Below, piece after piece: positions 26,816 to 35,294 of a stretch of DNA of 64,000 nucleotides. The DNA is from Vogesella urethralis (GTDB taxonomy: Bacteria; Pseudomonadota; Gammaproteobacteria; Burkholderiales; Chromobacteriaceae). The position numbers and the translations under genes were made by a program. The notes beneath the pieces were generated by a model. That model did no database searches, was not told where the DNA came from, and worked only from the letters and a program-made list of their open reading frames with translations. Location: the NCBI RefSeq assembly GCF_007644045.2, contig NZ_VMDW02000012.1, forward strand, positions 1 through 64,000, written 5' to 3'. The stretch's first letter is position 1. Every line of letters starts with the position of its first letter.

Positions 26816-26843
26816 AAAGCCCCTGTCTGGCGACAGGGGCTTT
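26816..26843. terminator. Bidirectional terminator between hmuV and map
   Basis: AAAGCCCCTGTC-TGGC-GACAGGGGCTTT is a perfect 12-bp stem with A and T ends, serving the convergent hmuV and map genes. Confidence 0.9.
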
Positions 26844-26863
26844 GGCTTGCGTGCGGGGCCGCA

Positions 26864-27661
26864 TCAGATCGGCGCGTAGCTGCCCACCCCGTCCGGCCAG
26901 CGCGTCAGCACGTCGTAGCCGTCTTCGGTCACCACCACCATGTGTTCCCACTGCGCGGACAGCGAGCGGTCCTTGGTCACCACGGTCCAGCCGTCGGCCA
27001 GCTGGCGGATGTCGGCCTTGCCGGCGTTGATCATCGGCTCGATGGTGAAGATCATGCCCGGCGCCAGTGTCAGGCCGGTGCCGGGGCGACCGTAGTGCAG
27101 CACCTCGGGCTCGGTGTGGTACACGGTGCCGATGCCGTGGCCGCAGTACTCGCGCACCACGCTGAAGCCTTCGCGCAGCGCCACCTGCTGGATGGCGTGG
27201 CCTACGTCGCCCAGGCGCGCACCGGGGCGCACGGCGCGGATGCCGGCGCACATCGCCTCGTAGGTGGTGTCCACCAGGCGCTTGGCCAGCGGCGACGGCT
27301 CGCCCACGTAGTACATGCGGCTGCTGTCGCCGAACCAGCCGTCCTTGATCACCGCCACGTCGATGTTGACGATATCGCCATCCTGCAGCGGCTTGTCGTT
27401 GGGAATGCCGTGGCAGATCACGTCGTTCACCGACGCGCAGATGGTTTTGGGGTAGCCGTGGTAGCCGATATTGGCCGGCTTGGCCTGCTGCACATTGACG
27501 ATGTACTCGCGGCAGATACGGTCCAGCTCGTTGGTGCTGACGCCGGGCTTCACGTACTGGCCGATCATCTGCAATAGCTCGGCCGCCAGCGCACCGGCGC
27601 GGCGGGATTGTTCGATCTCGCCGGCATTGCGGCGGATCACGTGGCGTTGTCTACCGCTCAT
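26864..27661 (-). CDS. map: Methionine aminopeptidase, type I
   Basis: Map removes the N-terminal methionine from new proteins. The 265-residue length fits type I. All five metal ligands are visible: D101 (NIDVAV), D112 (GDSSRMY), H175 (CGHGIG), E208 (FTIEP) and E239 (QWEH). The ATG overlaps the stop of the upstream ParD-like gene (ATGA) and has GAGGA upstream, so the two are co-transcribed and coupled. It is not beside rpsB/tsf as many map genes are, so it may be a second copy. Confidence 0.95.
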   Translation of the reverse strand: MSGRQRHVIRRNAGEIEQSRRAGALAAELLQMIGQYVKPGVSTNELDRICREYIVNVQQAKPANIGYHGYPKTICASVNDVICHGIPNDKPLQDGDIVNIDVAVIKDGWFGDSSRMYYVGEPSPLAKRLVDTTYEAMCAGIRAVRPGARLGDVGHAIQQVALREGFSVVREYCGHGIGTVYHTEPEVLHYGRPGTGLTLAPGMIFTIEPMINAGKADIRQLADGWTVVTKDRSLSAQWEHMVVVTEDGYDVLTRWPDGVGSYAPI

Positions 27662-27891
27662 GGCGTGTCCTCTCGGGTAGCGGGGGGTAAGGGAATGCCC
27701 GGCAGCGGCTCACCGGCTTCGGCGCGGATCAGCAACTGGCAGATTTCGCTGTAGCTCAGGCGCGGGTTCAGTTCCGCCAGCATGCCGACGCGCAGCCAGT
27801 GCTCGGCCTGGGCATTGATGGAGCGGCACAGCGCACTACTGGTCTGGCGCAGCGTCTCGTGCATTTGCTCGGAAATCTTGACGATTCCCAT
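27658..27891 (-). CDS. ParD-like antitoxin family protein
   Basis: The 77-residue protein MGIVKISEQMHETLRQTSS with INAQAEHWLRVGMLAELNPRLSYSEICQLLI matches the ParD-like family (short ribbon-helix-helix type proteins). No ParE or other toxin follows; instead the gene overlaps map by four bases. Upstream lies a perfect ATATATG-GTT-CATATAT palindrome suited to self-repression. It may be an orphan antitoxin or a DNA-binding regulator of map. Confidence 0.8.
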   Translation of the reverse strand: MGIVKISEQMHETLRQTSSALCRSINAQAEHWLRVGMLAELNPRLSYSEICQLLIRAEAGEPLPGIPLPPATREDTP

Positions 27892-27912
27892 GGCTACCTC
27901 GTTATACGGTTT

Positions 27913-27929
27913 ATATATGGTTCATATAT
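27913..27929. promoter_or_regulatory. Palindromic operator upstream of parD-like/map
   Basis: ATATATG-GTT-CATATAT is a perfect 7-bp inverted repeat, 22 bp upstream of the ParD-like start, in an AT-rich promoter region. Ribbon-helix-helix antitoxins commonly bind such sites in their own promoters. Confidence 0.5.
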
Positions 27930-28102
27930 TAGCAGTTGGCCGCGCCGGCAGCCAGCGGCAGGTGGCTGTGTCGCCGCCACCACAAGCAGCCGATTGGCCG
28001 TCAAAGTCAGCACAAGGTTTCTATAAATGGCGAAAACACCGCGTGTTACACCCATGCCAAGGCACGACCACGTGCCCGCACACACACAGCAGGGAGATTG
28101 CC

Positions 28103-29238
28103 ATGTTCGGATTTACCAAAAGACAAAACGGCAGCAGCGCCCAGGATCAGCAACTGCACCAGCTGCAGCAGATGCTGGACCATGTCGACAACCTGATCAT
28201 GCTGGCCGACAGTACGCCCGACAACACCATCATCTACATGAACAAGACCGCGCGCGACGTACTGGCCCAGTACCGCAGCGCGATGAACCAGAAATTCCGC
28301 CCCGGCGTCGACGTGGCGCAGGCCCACCAGCACAGCATCCACCAGTTCCACCGCGACCCGGACCGCATTCGCGGCATCCTGCAAGACCTGGCCAGCAGCC
28401 GGCTGGACGTGCACAAGGCCACCATCCCGGTGGGTAACGTGATCTTTGAAACCAAAGTGTTCCCGATCTGGAAAAAGACGCGCCGCGCGAACTGCTGTGC
28501 TTCATGGCCAGCTTTCGTGACATCAGCGCGCAATACCGGGCCGACCAGCTGGGGCAGGAAGCTGCGCAACGCCATCAGCTGATGGAAAAAAGCGTGGGCG
28601 AGATCTCGTTCAACATGCAGGCGATGAGCGCCACCATCGAGAACGTGGCGGTGCAAACCGCGTCGGCGTCGGCTTCCGCCGACCTGATGCTGGGCGAGAC
28701 CCGCCAGGGCGTGACCATCGTGGAGCAAACCAGCAAGAGCATGAAAAACGTGGCCGATATGGTACGCAGCACCGCCGACAGCCTGACCTCGCTGGGGCAG
28801 CGTTCGGAAGCCATCGGCAAGATCGTCAACGTCATCAAGGACATTGCCGACCAGACCAACCTGCTGGCGCTGAACGCGGCCATCGAAGCCGCCCGCGCCG
28901 GCGAGATGGGCCGCGGCTTTGCCGTGGTGGCCGACGAGGTACGCAAGCTGGCCGAGCGCACCACGCAGGCCACCCAGGAAATCGGCGGCATGATCGGCGA
29001 CATCCAGCGCGAGGTGCAGCAGAACGTGGCGGCCATCGAGCAGGGGCGGCATCAGGTTGCCGCTACCGAGCAGGACTTCCAGCGCGCCGAAACCGCGCTG
29101 CAGACTATTGCCCAGGAAATCCAGCAGGTGCGCGACTTCGTGGTACAGATCGCCGAAGCCAGCGAACAGCAGGCCACTACCTCGCAGGACATCACCGAGC
29201 AGCTGTCGCGCATCGTGCAGCAAGGCCAGCAGCGCTGA
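28103..29238 (+). pseudogene. Soluble PAS chemoreceptor (MCP), split by a frameshift
   Basis: Read with one -1 shift, this is a membrane-free chemoreceptor. It has an N-terminal PAS domain (DNLIMLADSTPDNTIIYMNK...[14 protein letters not shown]) and a full MCP signalling domain ([40 protein letters not shown]). The start ATG 28103 has GGGAG upstream. The first frame runs on into nonsense and stops at 28582; the second frame begins internally (first ATG 28504). The break lies in GGAAAAAGACG at 28470-28480: after Trp-Lys-Lys the -1 frame continues [16 protein letters not shown]. One missing A, or -1 slippage on the A-run, explains it. It could be decay, strain variation, sequencing error or programmed. 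Confidence 0.75.
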
Positions 29239-29305
29239 GCACGTCGGCATTGGCAGGCCGGCGCGCAATATCGATAATGGCCTTTTTGCTGCAAGGGGAC
29301 TGCAG

Positions 29306-29782
29306 ATGAGCCTGCAATCGGTACGCGATTACCTGGCCTGCCACGCACCGGACATCTCCATCATCGAACTGGACACCAGCACCGCGACGGTAGCGTTGGC
29401 CGCAGAAGCCCACGGCGTGGTGCCGGGGCGCATTGCCAAAACGCTGGCCTTCCGCCTGGCCGACGACCGCAACGTGCTGCTGGTGGCGCGTGGCGACGCC
29501 CGCATCGACAACAAGAAGTTCAAGGCAGTATTCGGCAAGGGCCGCATGCTGCCGGCCGAGGACGTGCAACAGCTGACCGGCCACCCGGTAGGCGGCGTGT
29601 GCCCGTTCGGCCTGGCCACCGCGCTGCCGGTGTACCTGGACGTATCGCTGCGCGACTTCGACGAAGTGCTGCCGGCGGCCGGAGACGTGCACACTGCGGT
29701 GCGCATTACGCCCGCCAGGTTGGCCGCACTGGTGGGCGGCCAATGGGTGGACTGCTGCCAGGCCCAGACTGCCGAAGCCTGA
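29306..29782 (+). CDS. YbaK/EbsC-family aminoacyl-tRNA deacylase
   Basis: The 158-residue protein belongs to the YbaK/ProX superfamily, which hydrolyses mischarged tRNAs in trans. The conserved lysine is K45 in GRIAKTLAFR, and the GVCPFGLA loop is present near residue 97. VCPFG with LPVYLDVSL is typical of the YbaK-like (ProXp) branches. ATG 29306 has AAGGGGA; the longer frame to 29057 overlaps the chemoreceptor in another frame and was rejected. Specificity (Cys-tRNAPro or Ala-tRNAPro) cannot be fixed from the sequence. Confidence 0.87.
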   Translation: MSLQSVRDYLACHAPDISIIELDTSTATVALAAEAHGVVPGRIAKTLAFRLADDRNVLLVARGDARIDNKKFKAVFGKGRMLPAEDVQQLTGHPVGGVCPFGLATALPVYLDVSLRDFDEVLPAAGDVHTAVRITPARLAALVGGQWVDCCQAQTAEA

Positions 29783-29849
29783 TACCGCCGCACCGCCCTG
29801 CACCAACAGCGGGTAGCCCGGCGTTGCCGGCCCCGCGCACCCACAAAAC

Positions 29850-29882
29850 CAAAGCCCTGTCGGCCATGCCGGCAGGGCTTTG
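29850..29882. terminator. Terminator between ybaK-like gene and MCP gene
   Basis: AAAGCCCTG pairs with CAGGGCTTT around an inner CGGCC/GGCCG-type stem. The A and T ends suit termination of both convergent genes. Confidence 0.85.
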
Positions 29883-29911
29883 TGCTGGGGCAAGCCGGCG
29901 CACGGCCGTGC

Positions 29912-31603
29912 TTACACAGCCGGCACCGCCACGCCTATCGGCTGCATGCCGTCGCCACCACGGCTCTGGCCCAGTTGCGGCAGCGTGAAGAAGTCGATGC
30001 TGGCTTTCAGCTCGTGCGCCATCTGCTCCATCTGCTCGGCAGAGCTGGAGGTCTGCACCGCAGCGGTACTGGTTTCTTCCGACATCTGTGCCACCTGCTC
30101 CACATTGCTGGCCACCATGCCGCTGGCCGACTGCTGCTCGGCCAGCGCCACCGAAATGGCGGCGACCGAATCGTTGATGCGGCTCATATTGGCGGTAATG
30201 CCGGTGACCGCCTCACGCGCCTGCAGGGTTTGCTGCAGGCCGGCGTCCATCTCGTCTACCGTGGCGTGAATGGTTTGCACCACTTGCTGGCTGCTGCTGA
30301 CCATCTCGGTAATGATGGTGCTGATCTCGGCGGTGGACTGCGCGGTACGCTCCGACAGCTTGCGCACCTCGTCGGCCACCACGGCAAAACCCCTGCCCTG
30401 CTCGCCGGCGCGCGCCGCCTCGATGGCCGCGTTCAGCGCCAGCAGGTTGGTCTGCTCGGCCACGTCGCGGATCACCTGCACCACATTGGAAATCTGCAAC
30501 GACTTGGCGCCCAGCAGGTCGGCCTGCTGCTGCGAGCCGCGCGCCATGTCGGCCACGGTATTGATGGTGCCCAGCGTGCGGTCGATGATGCGTTCGCCGT
30601 CCAGCGCCAGTTGGCCGGATGCCTTGGCGTCCACCGCCACTTCGCGGGCGTTGTCGCTGACCGAGCTGATGCTGACCGACAGCTGCTCTACCGACGCCGA
30701 CATCGCCGCCGCGGCGCGGGTTTGCTCCTCGGTACTGACCGCCACTTGTTCCGATGCGGCGGCCAACTCGCTGGCGTTGACGCTCAGGCGAGAAATAATG
30801 CTTTCCAGGTTACGCACCAGGCCGATCAGCCCGCTCTGCATGGCGCTCATCGACGCTACCACGCTGTCCTTGTCACCCGGTTTCACCTGCAGCCGCTGGC
30901 TGAGGTCCCCCTGCGCAATGCGCTGCGCCAGCGCCACCACGTCGCCCGGCTCGCCGCCCAGCTGTGCCAGCAGGTTGCGGATGATCTGCCAGGCCAGCAA
31001 GGCCCCCGCCAGCAAGCCGGCCACCATCAGTACCACCGACAGCCGCGCCGCCAGCGTGGCGCTGGCTTCCGACTTCAGGTACTCCTCGGCGGCCACTTTC
31101 AGCTGCAGGTCGATCAGCGCCGAGATGCTGCCCGACACCGGGTCCAGCGCCGGGTACAGCTCGCGGTCGTTGAAGGCTTGCAAGGCGGCCTGGTCGCCAC
31201 TGTCCACCAGGCTGCGCAACCGGTCCACGCCGCTATCGGCCCGCTTCATCGCCGCCTCGGCCTCGGTGGCCAGCTTCAATTCGTCGTCGGTCAGGTAGGT
31301 GGCACGGTAGGCCTGCCAGTCGGTGCGGATGGCTTCACGGGCGCGATCCAATTCCTTCAGGAAGCTGGCTTTGTCCATACTGCCGGCGCGCACCTTGTGT
31401 GCGGCATCGACAATACTGATGGCGTAGCCGTCGCTGACTTTCTTCAGTTGCTGCAGCGGCACCACGCGATCGTGATAAGTAGTTGAAAAATCTTGAAGAA
31501 TACTGGACTGCGTCACCATGCCATAGCCACCCAGGGTCATGGCAATCAGCAGTAGCACAGACACCAGCACTGTCAGGCGCTGGCCGATCGTCAGTTTGGA
31601 CAT
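29912..31603 (-). CDS. Methyl-accepting chemotaxis protein
   Basis: This 563-residue transmembrane chemoreceptor has a first helix ([21 protein letters not shown]), a periplasmic four-helix-bundle-like sensor (about 30-185), a second helix ([21 protein letters not shown]), HAMP, and a signalling domain with the hairpin [43 protein letters not shown] 31603 was preferred to GTG 31618. The ligand is unknown; the periplasmic domain resembles the MCP_4HB type in layout. No CheR-docking pentapeptide is seen at the C-terminus (GVAVPAV). Confidence 0.92.
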   Translation of the reverse strand: MSKLTIGQRLTVLVSVLLLIAMTLGGYGMVTQSSILQDFSTTYHDRVVPLQQLKKVSDGYAISIVDAAHKVRAGSMDKASFLKELDRAREAIRTDWQAYRATYLTDDELKLATEAEAAMKRADSGVDRLRSLVDSGDQAALQAFNDRELYPALDPVSGSISALIDLQLKVAAEEYLKSEASATLAARLSVVLMVAGLLAGALLAWQIIRNLLAQLGGEPGDVVALAQRIAQGDLSQRLQVKPGDKDSVVASMSAMQSGLIGLVRNLESIISRLSVNASELAAASEQVAVSTEEQTRAAAAMSASVEQLSVSISSVSDNAREVAVDAKASGQLALDGERIIDRTLGTINTVADMARGSQQQADLLGAKSLQISNVVQVIRDVAEQTNLLALNAAIEAARAGEQGRGFAVVADEVRKLSERTAQSTAEISTIITEMVSSSQQVVQTIHATVDEMDAGLQQTLQAREAVTGITANMSRINDSVAAISVALAEQQSASGMVASNVEQVAQMSEETSTAAVQTSSSAEQMEQMAHELKASIDFFTLPQLGQSRGGDGMQPIGVAVPAV

Positions 31604-31952
31604 GATGTATGCACCCACTAATTTTTATAAAACTGTATAAAAACACTACAGTTGTTGCTTATTGATATTTAGTGGGGGGCGTCGACAGCGTCAAGCCACA
31701 ACATGTCGATTAGGTATTTATACCTAGTGCTGCCATGTAGGCATTTTACGGTACAAAACCGTACAAACTGCCTGCAAACGCCGCATTCATGCCCAAATCG
31801 TGGCAGCAAACAGCAAATCGCGACGGGAAATGGCCTGATGCCGCCAGCGGGCACTGGCCGTTGTAGGGAAAGACCACAGACAAACACGGCAACGGCATGA
31901 CGCCGGCAAAATCTGCCCGGCCGGGGCGGCGGTCTGCGCCCTGTTACAGACA
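31604..31952. other. Non-coding gap with one small inverted repeat
   Basis: This 349-bp gap between the MCP start and the gmhA terminator has no convincing gene; short open frames on both strands lack ribosome sites. It is AT-rich near the MCP start (promoter). It contains TACGGT-ACAAA-ACCGTA (31747-31763), a perfect inverted repeat that could be an operator. Confidence 0.4.
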
Positions 31953-31984
31953 CAAAAAAAGCCAGCCAGCGTTGGCTGACTGGC
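31953..31984 (-). terminator. Terminator of gmhA
   Basis: On the minus strand GCCAGTCAGC-CAAC-GCTGGCTGGC (one mismatch) is followed by seven T residues, 22 bp after the gmhA stop. Confidence 0.88.
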
Positions 31985-32005
31985 GCGACGGCAGCCGCTC
32001 GCGAC

Positions 32006-32593
32006 TCAGGCGTAGTTCTGCGGGAACAGCGCGCGCTCTACCGATTCGATCAGGATGTGGATCACCTTGATGTGCAGCTCCTGTACGCGGTCGGCGTACT
32101 GGCCGCCCGGCGTGCACACGTCGATATCGGCCAGACCGCCGATGACCGAACCGGGGCGGCCGGTAAGCGACACCACCACCATGCCGCGTTCCTTGGCGGC
32201 TTTCACCGCCGCCAGGATGTTCTTGCTGGTACCGCTGGTGCTGATGGCCAGCAGCACGTCGCCGGCGCCGGCGTGCGCTTCCAGGTAGCGCGAGAAGATG
32301 GCTTCGTAGCCGTAGTCGTTGCCGACGCAGCTGATGTGACTGGGGTCGCTGATGCTGGCCGCCGGCAGCGCGCGGCGGTCGTTGCGGTAGCGGCCGGACA
32401 GCTCCTCGGCAAAGTGCATGGCGTCGCACATCGAGCCGCCATTGCCACAGCTGAACACGCGCCGGCCGTTGTTGAACGCATTGACCAGCGCATCGCCGGC
32501 CGCCTCGATGGCAGACAGCGCCTGCGGGTTGGACAGCAGGGCGTCCAGCGCGCTGCGGGCTTCGGTGAGGGTGGCAACAATATGCGGTTTCAT
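32006..32593 (-). CDS. gmhA: Phosphoheptose isomerase
   Basis: GmhA converts sedoheptulose 7-phosphate to D-glycero-D-manno-heptose 7-phosphate, the first step to the LPS inner-core heptose. The 195-residue protein has the SIS fold and close family matches: CGNGGSMCDAMHFAEELSGRYRNDRRALPA, SISDPSHISCVGNDYG, AISTSGTSKNIL and YADRVQELHIKVIHILIE. The last contains Gln and His metal/catalytic residues. GGSMCDA has Met where the E. coli enzyme has His, but the neighbouring HFAEE residues remain. It is monocistronic. Confidence 0.93.
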   Translation of the reverse strand: MKPHIVATLTEARSALDALLSNPQALSAIEAAGDALVNAFNNGRRVFSCGNGGSMCDAMHFAEELSGRYRNDRRALPAASISDPSHISCVGNDYGYEAIFSRYLEAHAGAGDVLLAISTSGTSKNILAAVKAAKERGMVVVSLTGRPGSVIGGLADIDVCTPGGQYADRVQELHIKVIHILIESVERALFPQNYA

Positions 32594-32710
32594 AGGCGGG
32601 GCGTGTTCTGTCTAGCTAATCGATGCCGCATTTTACCCGTGCTTTGCCGCGCCATCACCCATCATCTGTACACAATCTGGCGGCAAAGCGGAAAAAACCG
32701 CCGGCCAAGG

Positions 32711-33655
32711 CTACCAGTACAGCACCTGGCGGCGGTCCAGCCCGATAGCCAGCTGCTGGCCCACGCTCGGTGCGCCCTGCCCGGCCAGCTCGCGTACGCC
32801 CAGCAACAGCTGCCAGGGTTGGCCGCCGTCACCAGCCACGGTGACGCGCCAGCCGTCGGCTTGCGCTTCGGCAGCCACGATGGCGCGGCGCGGCTGGCCG
32901 GCGCCCAGCACAAAGGCCTGCGGCGGGATGGCGTGGTCGTCAAATACATTATCGAGCCCGACAAAGCGCGCCACCCAGGCGCTGGCCGGCGCCTGCAGGA
33001 TGGCTTGCGGCGTACCGTGCTGCACGATGCACCCGGCTTGCAGGATGGCCACGCGCTGCGCCAGCGCAAACGCCTCGTGGCGGTCGTGCGTGACCAGCAG
33101 CGCCGGCACCTGCAAGGCGGCCAGGTGGCGGCGTACGTCGGCCAGCAGCTGTTGTTTGAGATGGGTGTCGAGGCTGGAGAACGGCTCGTCCAGCAGCAAT
33201 AGCCGTGGCTGGCACACCAGCGCCCGCGCCAGCGCCACGCGCTGCCGCTCGCCGCCGGACAGCGTATGCACTGCCGCCGCCTCGCGCCCGGCCAGCCCCA
33301 CCGCCGCCAGCATCTGTACCGCCTGCTGGCGGGCGGCCAACTTGCCCGCACCGCGCTCTACCAGGCCAAACGCCACGTTGGCCGCCGCGTCCAGGTGCGG
33401 AAACAGCGCGTGGTCCTGGAACATCATGGCGATGTGGCGCTGCTCCGGCGGCAGCCGGGTGATGTCCTGCCCGCCCAGCCGCACCTGGCCACCGGCCGGG
33501 CGCTGCAAACCGGCGACCAGCGACAGCAGGCTGGACTTGCCCTCGCCGGACGGCCCCAGCAGGGCCAGCGTTTCGCCAGCGGCCACCTGCAGGCTGACGC
33601 CTTGCAGCACGGCGCGGCCGGCGTAGTACAGCGACAGGTCAATCAGCTCGAGCAT
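32711..33655 (-). CDS. thiQ: Thiamine ABC transporter ATP-binding protein
   Basis: This ABC ATPase of 314 residues has Walker A GPSGEGKS (34-41), signature LSGGERQR, and Walker B LLLLDEPFSSLD. A C-terminal regulatory extension of about 100 residues makes it longer than E. coli ThiQ. ATG 33655 has GGAG upstream and overlaps the end of the permease gene by 17 bases. It is the third gene behind a TPP riboswitch, so thiamine (or its phosphates) is the expected substrate, not iron as in related AfuC proteins. Confidence 0.87.
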   Translation of the reverse strand: MLELIDLSLYYAGRAVLQGVSLQVAAGETLALLGPSGEGKSSLLSLVAGLQRPAGGQVRLGGQDITRLPPEQRHIAMMFQDHALFPHLDAAANVAFGLVERGAGKLAARQQAVQMLAAVGLAGREAAAVHTLSGGERQRVALARALVCQPRLLLLDEPFSSLDTHLKQQLLADVRRHLAALQVPALLVTHDRHEAFALAQRVAILQAGCIVQHGTPQAILQAPASAWVARFVGLDNVFDDHAIPPQAFVLGAGQPRRAIVAAEAQADGWRVTVAGDGGQPWQLLLGVRELAGQGAPSVGQQLAIGLDRRQVLYW

Positions 33656-35171
33656 GGTTTTTCTCCGGCCACTCGATGACCACGAAGGCCAGCAGGGCAA
33701 ACAGCATCAACAAACAAGACAGCAGCAGCGCCAGCTGCAGGTTGGCCGCGCCGGGCCGCCCCAGGTGCTGGTAGATCAGCGTGGTGAGCGTGGCCCACTC
33801 CGGCCGCGACAGGAACAGGCTGACGGCAAACTCGCCCACCGCCGTGGCGGCGGCAAAGGCCAGGCCACGGCGCAGCGCCGGGCGCATCAGCGGCAGGCTG
33901 ACGCGGCAGAAACTGCGCCATGGCGTGGCGCCCAGGGTGCGCGCCGCCTGCGGCAACTGCGGCGGCAGCGCGGTGGCGGCCGACAACACGCCCTTGGCCA
34001 CAAACGGGTACGCCAGCAAGGCGTAGGCGGCGATCAGCAGCCCCACGCTGGCGCTGTACTGCGGGTACAGCAGCAGCAGGCCAAAGGCCAGACACACCGG
34101 CGACACCATGAACGGCAAAAACACCAGCGCGCGCAAGGCCAGCCAGCGCTGCGCCGCCCAGCCGTGGCACAGGCCCAGCAGCAGCGACAGCCCCAGCGCG
34201 GCGCCGGAAAAGCGCAGCGTATTGCCCAGCGCCGCCAGCACCTCTGGCTCGGCCAGCATCTCCCATACGACGGCATCGGCTTGCAGCGCGCGCCACACAA
34301 TGGCCAGCAAGGGCAACAGGCAACACAAGGCCAGCACCGTCAACGCACTCGCCAATAGCAGACGTTGCGGCCAACCCTGTGCCGGGGTACGCAGCGTCGG
34401 CACCAGCCGCTGCGGCCGCGCGAGGCCACGCTCCAGCGCAGCGTAAGCCAGCGCCACGGCAGCGCCGACGCCCAACGCCAGCAGCGCCAGCACGCCGGCG
34501 TCGGCCAGGTTCAGCTCGTAGGCCACCAGCGTATAGATCTCGACTTCCACCGTGGCGTAGCGCTGGCCACCCAGCAGCAGCGCCAGGCCAAAGCCGGCAA
34601 AGCAGTACAGAAAAATCAGGCACAGCGCCGACGCCAGCCACGGCCGCACCACCGGCCACTCGACCCGCCAGAAGGTACGCCATGGCGAGGCACCCAGCGT
34701 ACGCGCCACCGCCAGCCGGCTGGCCGGCACTTGCTCCAGGCCGTCCACGCCGGCGCGCACCAGCAGCGGCAGGTTATAGAACAGGTTGCCGTACAGCAGC
34801 AGCCACGGCGTGTCCTGCAGATTCACGCCGGCCACGCCATGCGGGCCGAACAGCGCCAACACCCCCATGCCGGCCACCAGCGTGGGCATGACAAAGGGCA
34901 GCATCAGCAGGCGCAACAGCAGGCGGCGGCCGGCAAAATCGAAACGCGCCAGCACCCAGGCCAGCGGCAGGCCGATCAGCAACGCCAGCGCGCAGGTAGC
35001 CAGCGCCTGGCCGGCCGACCACAGTAGCCGCCACTGGATATAGCTATCCTGCAGCAGGGCCAGGCTGAAACCGGCGTGCCCTTCCTGCAGCAGGCGCGCC
35101 AGCGGCGCAGCCACCATCAGCAGCAGGAAGGCCAGCGGCAACAGGGCTGGCAGGGCAAGGGAACGATTCAT
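33639..35171 (-). CDS. thiP: Thiamine ABC transporter permease
   Basis: The 510-residue inner-membrane protein has about twelve helices in two fused BPD_transp_1 halves, as in ThiP/SfuB. The EAA loops are visible in each half (VARTLGASPWRTFWRVEWP and AARTLGATPWRSFCRVSLP), where the ATPase docks. ATG 35171 was chosen; TTG 35177 is possible. It follows thiB after a hairpin and an inverted pair of the repeated 11-mer, which may lower its expression relative to the binding protein. Confidence 0.9.
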   Translation of the reverse strand: MNRSLALPALLPLAFLLLMVAAPLARLLQEGHAGFSLALLQDSYIQWRLLWSAGQALATCALALLIGLPLAWVLARFDFAGRRLLLRLLMLPFVMPTLVAGMGVLALFGPHGVAGVNLQDTPWLLLYGNLFYNLPLLVRAGVDGLEQVPASRLAVARTLGASPWRTFWRVEWPVVRPWLASALCLIFLYCFAGFGLALLLGGQRYATVEVEIYTLVAYELNLADAGVLALLALGVGAAVALAYAALERGLARPQRLVPTLRTPAQGWPQRLLLASALTVLALCCLLPLLAIVWRALQADAVVWEMLAEPEVLAALGNTLRFSGAALGLSLLLGLCHGWAAQRWLALRALVFLPFMVSPVCLAFGLLLLYPQYSASVGLLIAAYALLAYPFVAKGVLSAATALPPQLPQAARTLGATPWRSFCRVSLPLMRPALRRGLAFAAATAVGEFAVSLFLSRPEWATLTTLIYQHLGRPGAANLQLALLLSCLLMLFALLAFVVIEWPEKNHARAD

Positions 35172-35224
35172 GTGCAAGACGGGTGCCGGTAAAAGGTGTC
35201 GGTCATTTAATGAGGCGTTGTGTC

Positions 35225-35257
35225 ACAAAAGCGCAAGGGCGCCGCAGGCGCCCTTGC
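35225..35257 (-). terminator. Attenuating terminator between thiB and thiP
   Basis: On the minus strand GCAAGGGCGCC-TGC-GGCGCCCTTGC is a perfect 11-bp stem followed by a short TTTT. The weak tail and its place inside the operon suggest partial termination or 3' protection of the thiB message. Confidence 0.7.
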
Positions 35258-35266
35258 CACGCCGTG

Positions 35267-35288
35267 CTGCGGCCAACGTTGGCCGCAG
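35267..35288. repeat. Perfect inverted pair of the GTTGGCCGCA word
   Basis: Two copies of GTTGGCCGCAG face each other with no spacer, forming a 22-bp perfect palindrome centred on AAC|GTT. It lies between the thiB stop and the intra-operon hairpin. It is the only such paired copy in the window; all other copies are single. Confidence 0.85.
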
Positions 35289-35294
35289 CGGCGA

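Noticed and set aside
27658-27891. A full ParDE toxin-antitoxin module
   Set aside because: Only the ParD-like half is present. The next gene is map, with no ParE-like frame on either strand nearby.
31669-31953. Short open frames on both strands in the MCP-gmhA gap
   Set aside because: No ribosome sites, no recognisable motifs, and AT-rich promoter-like composition.
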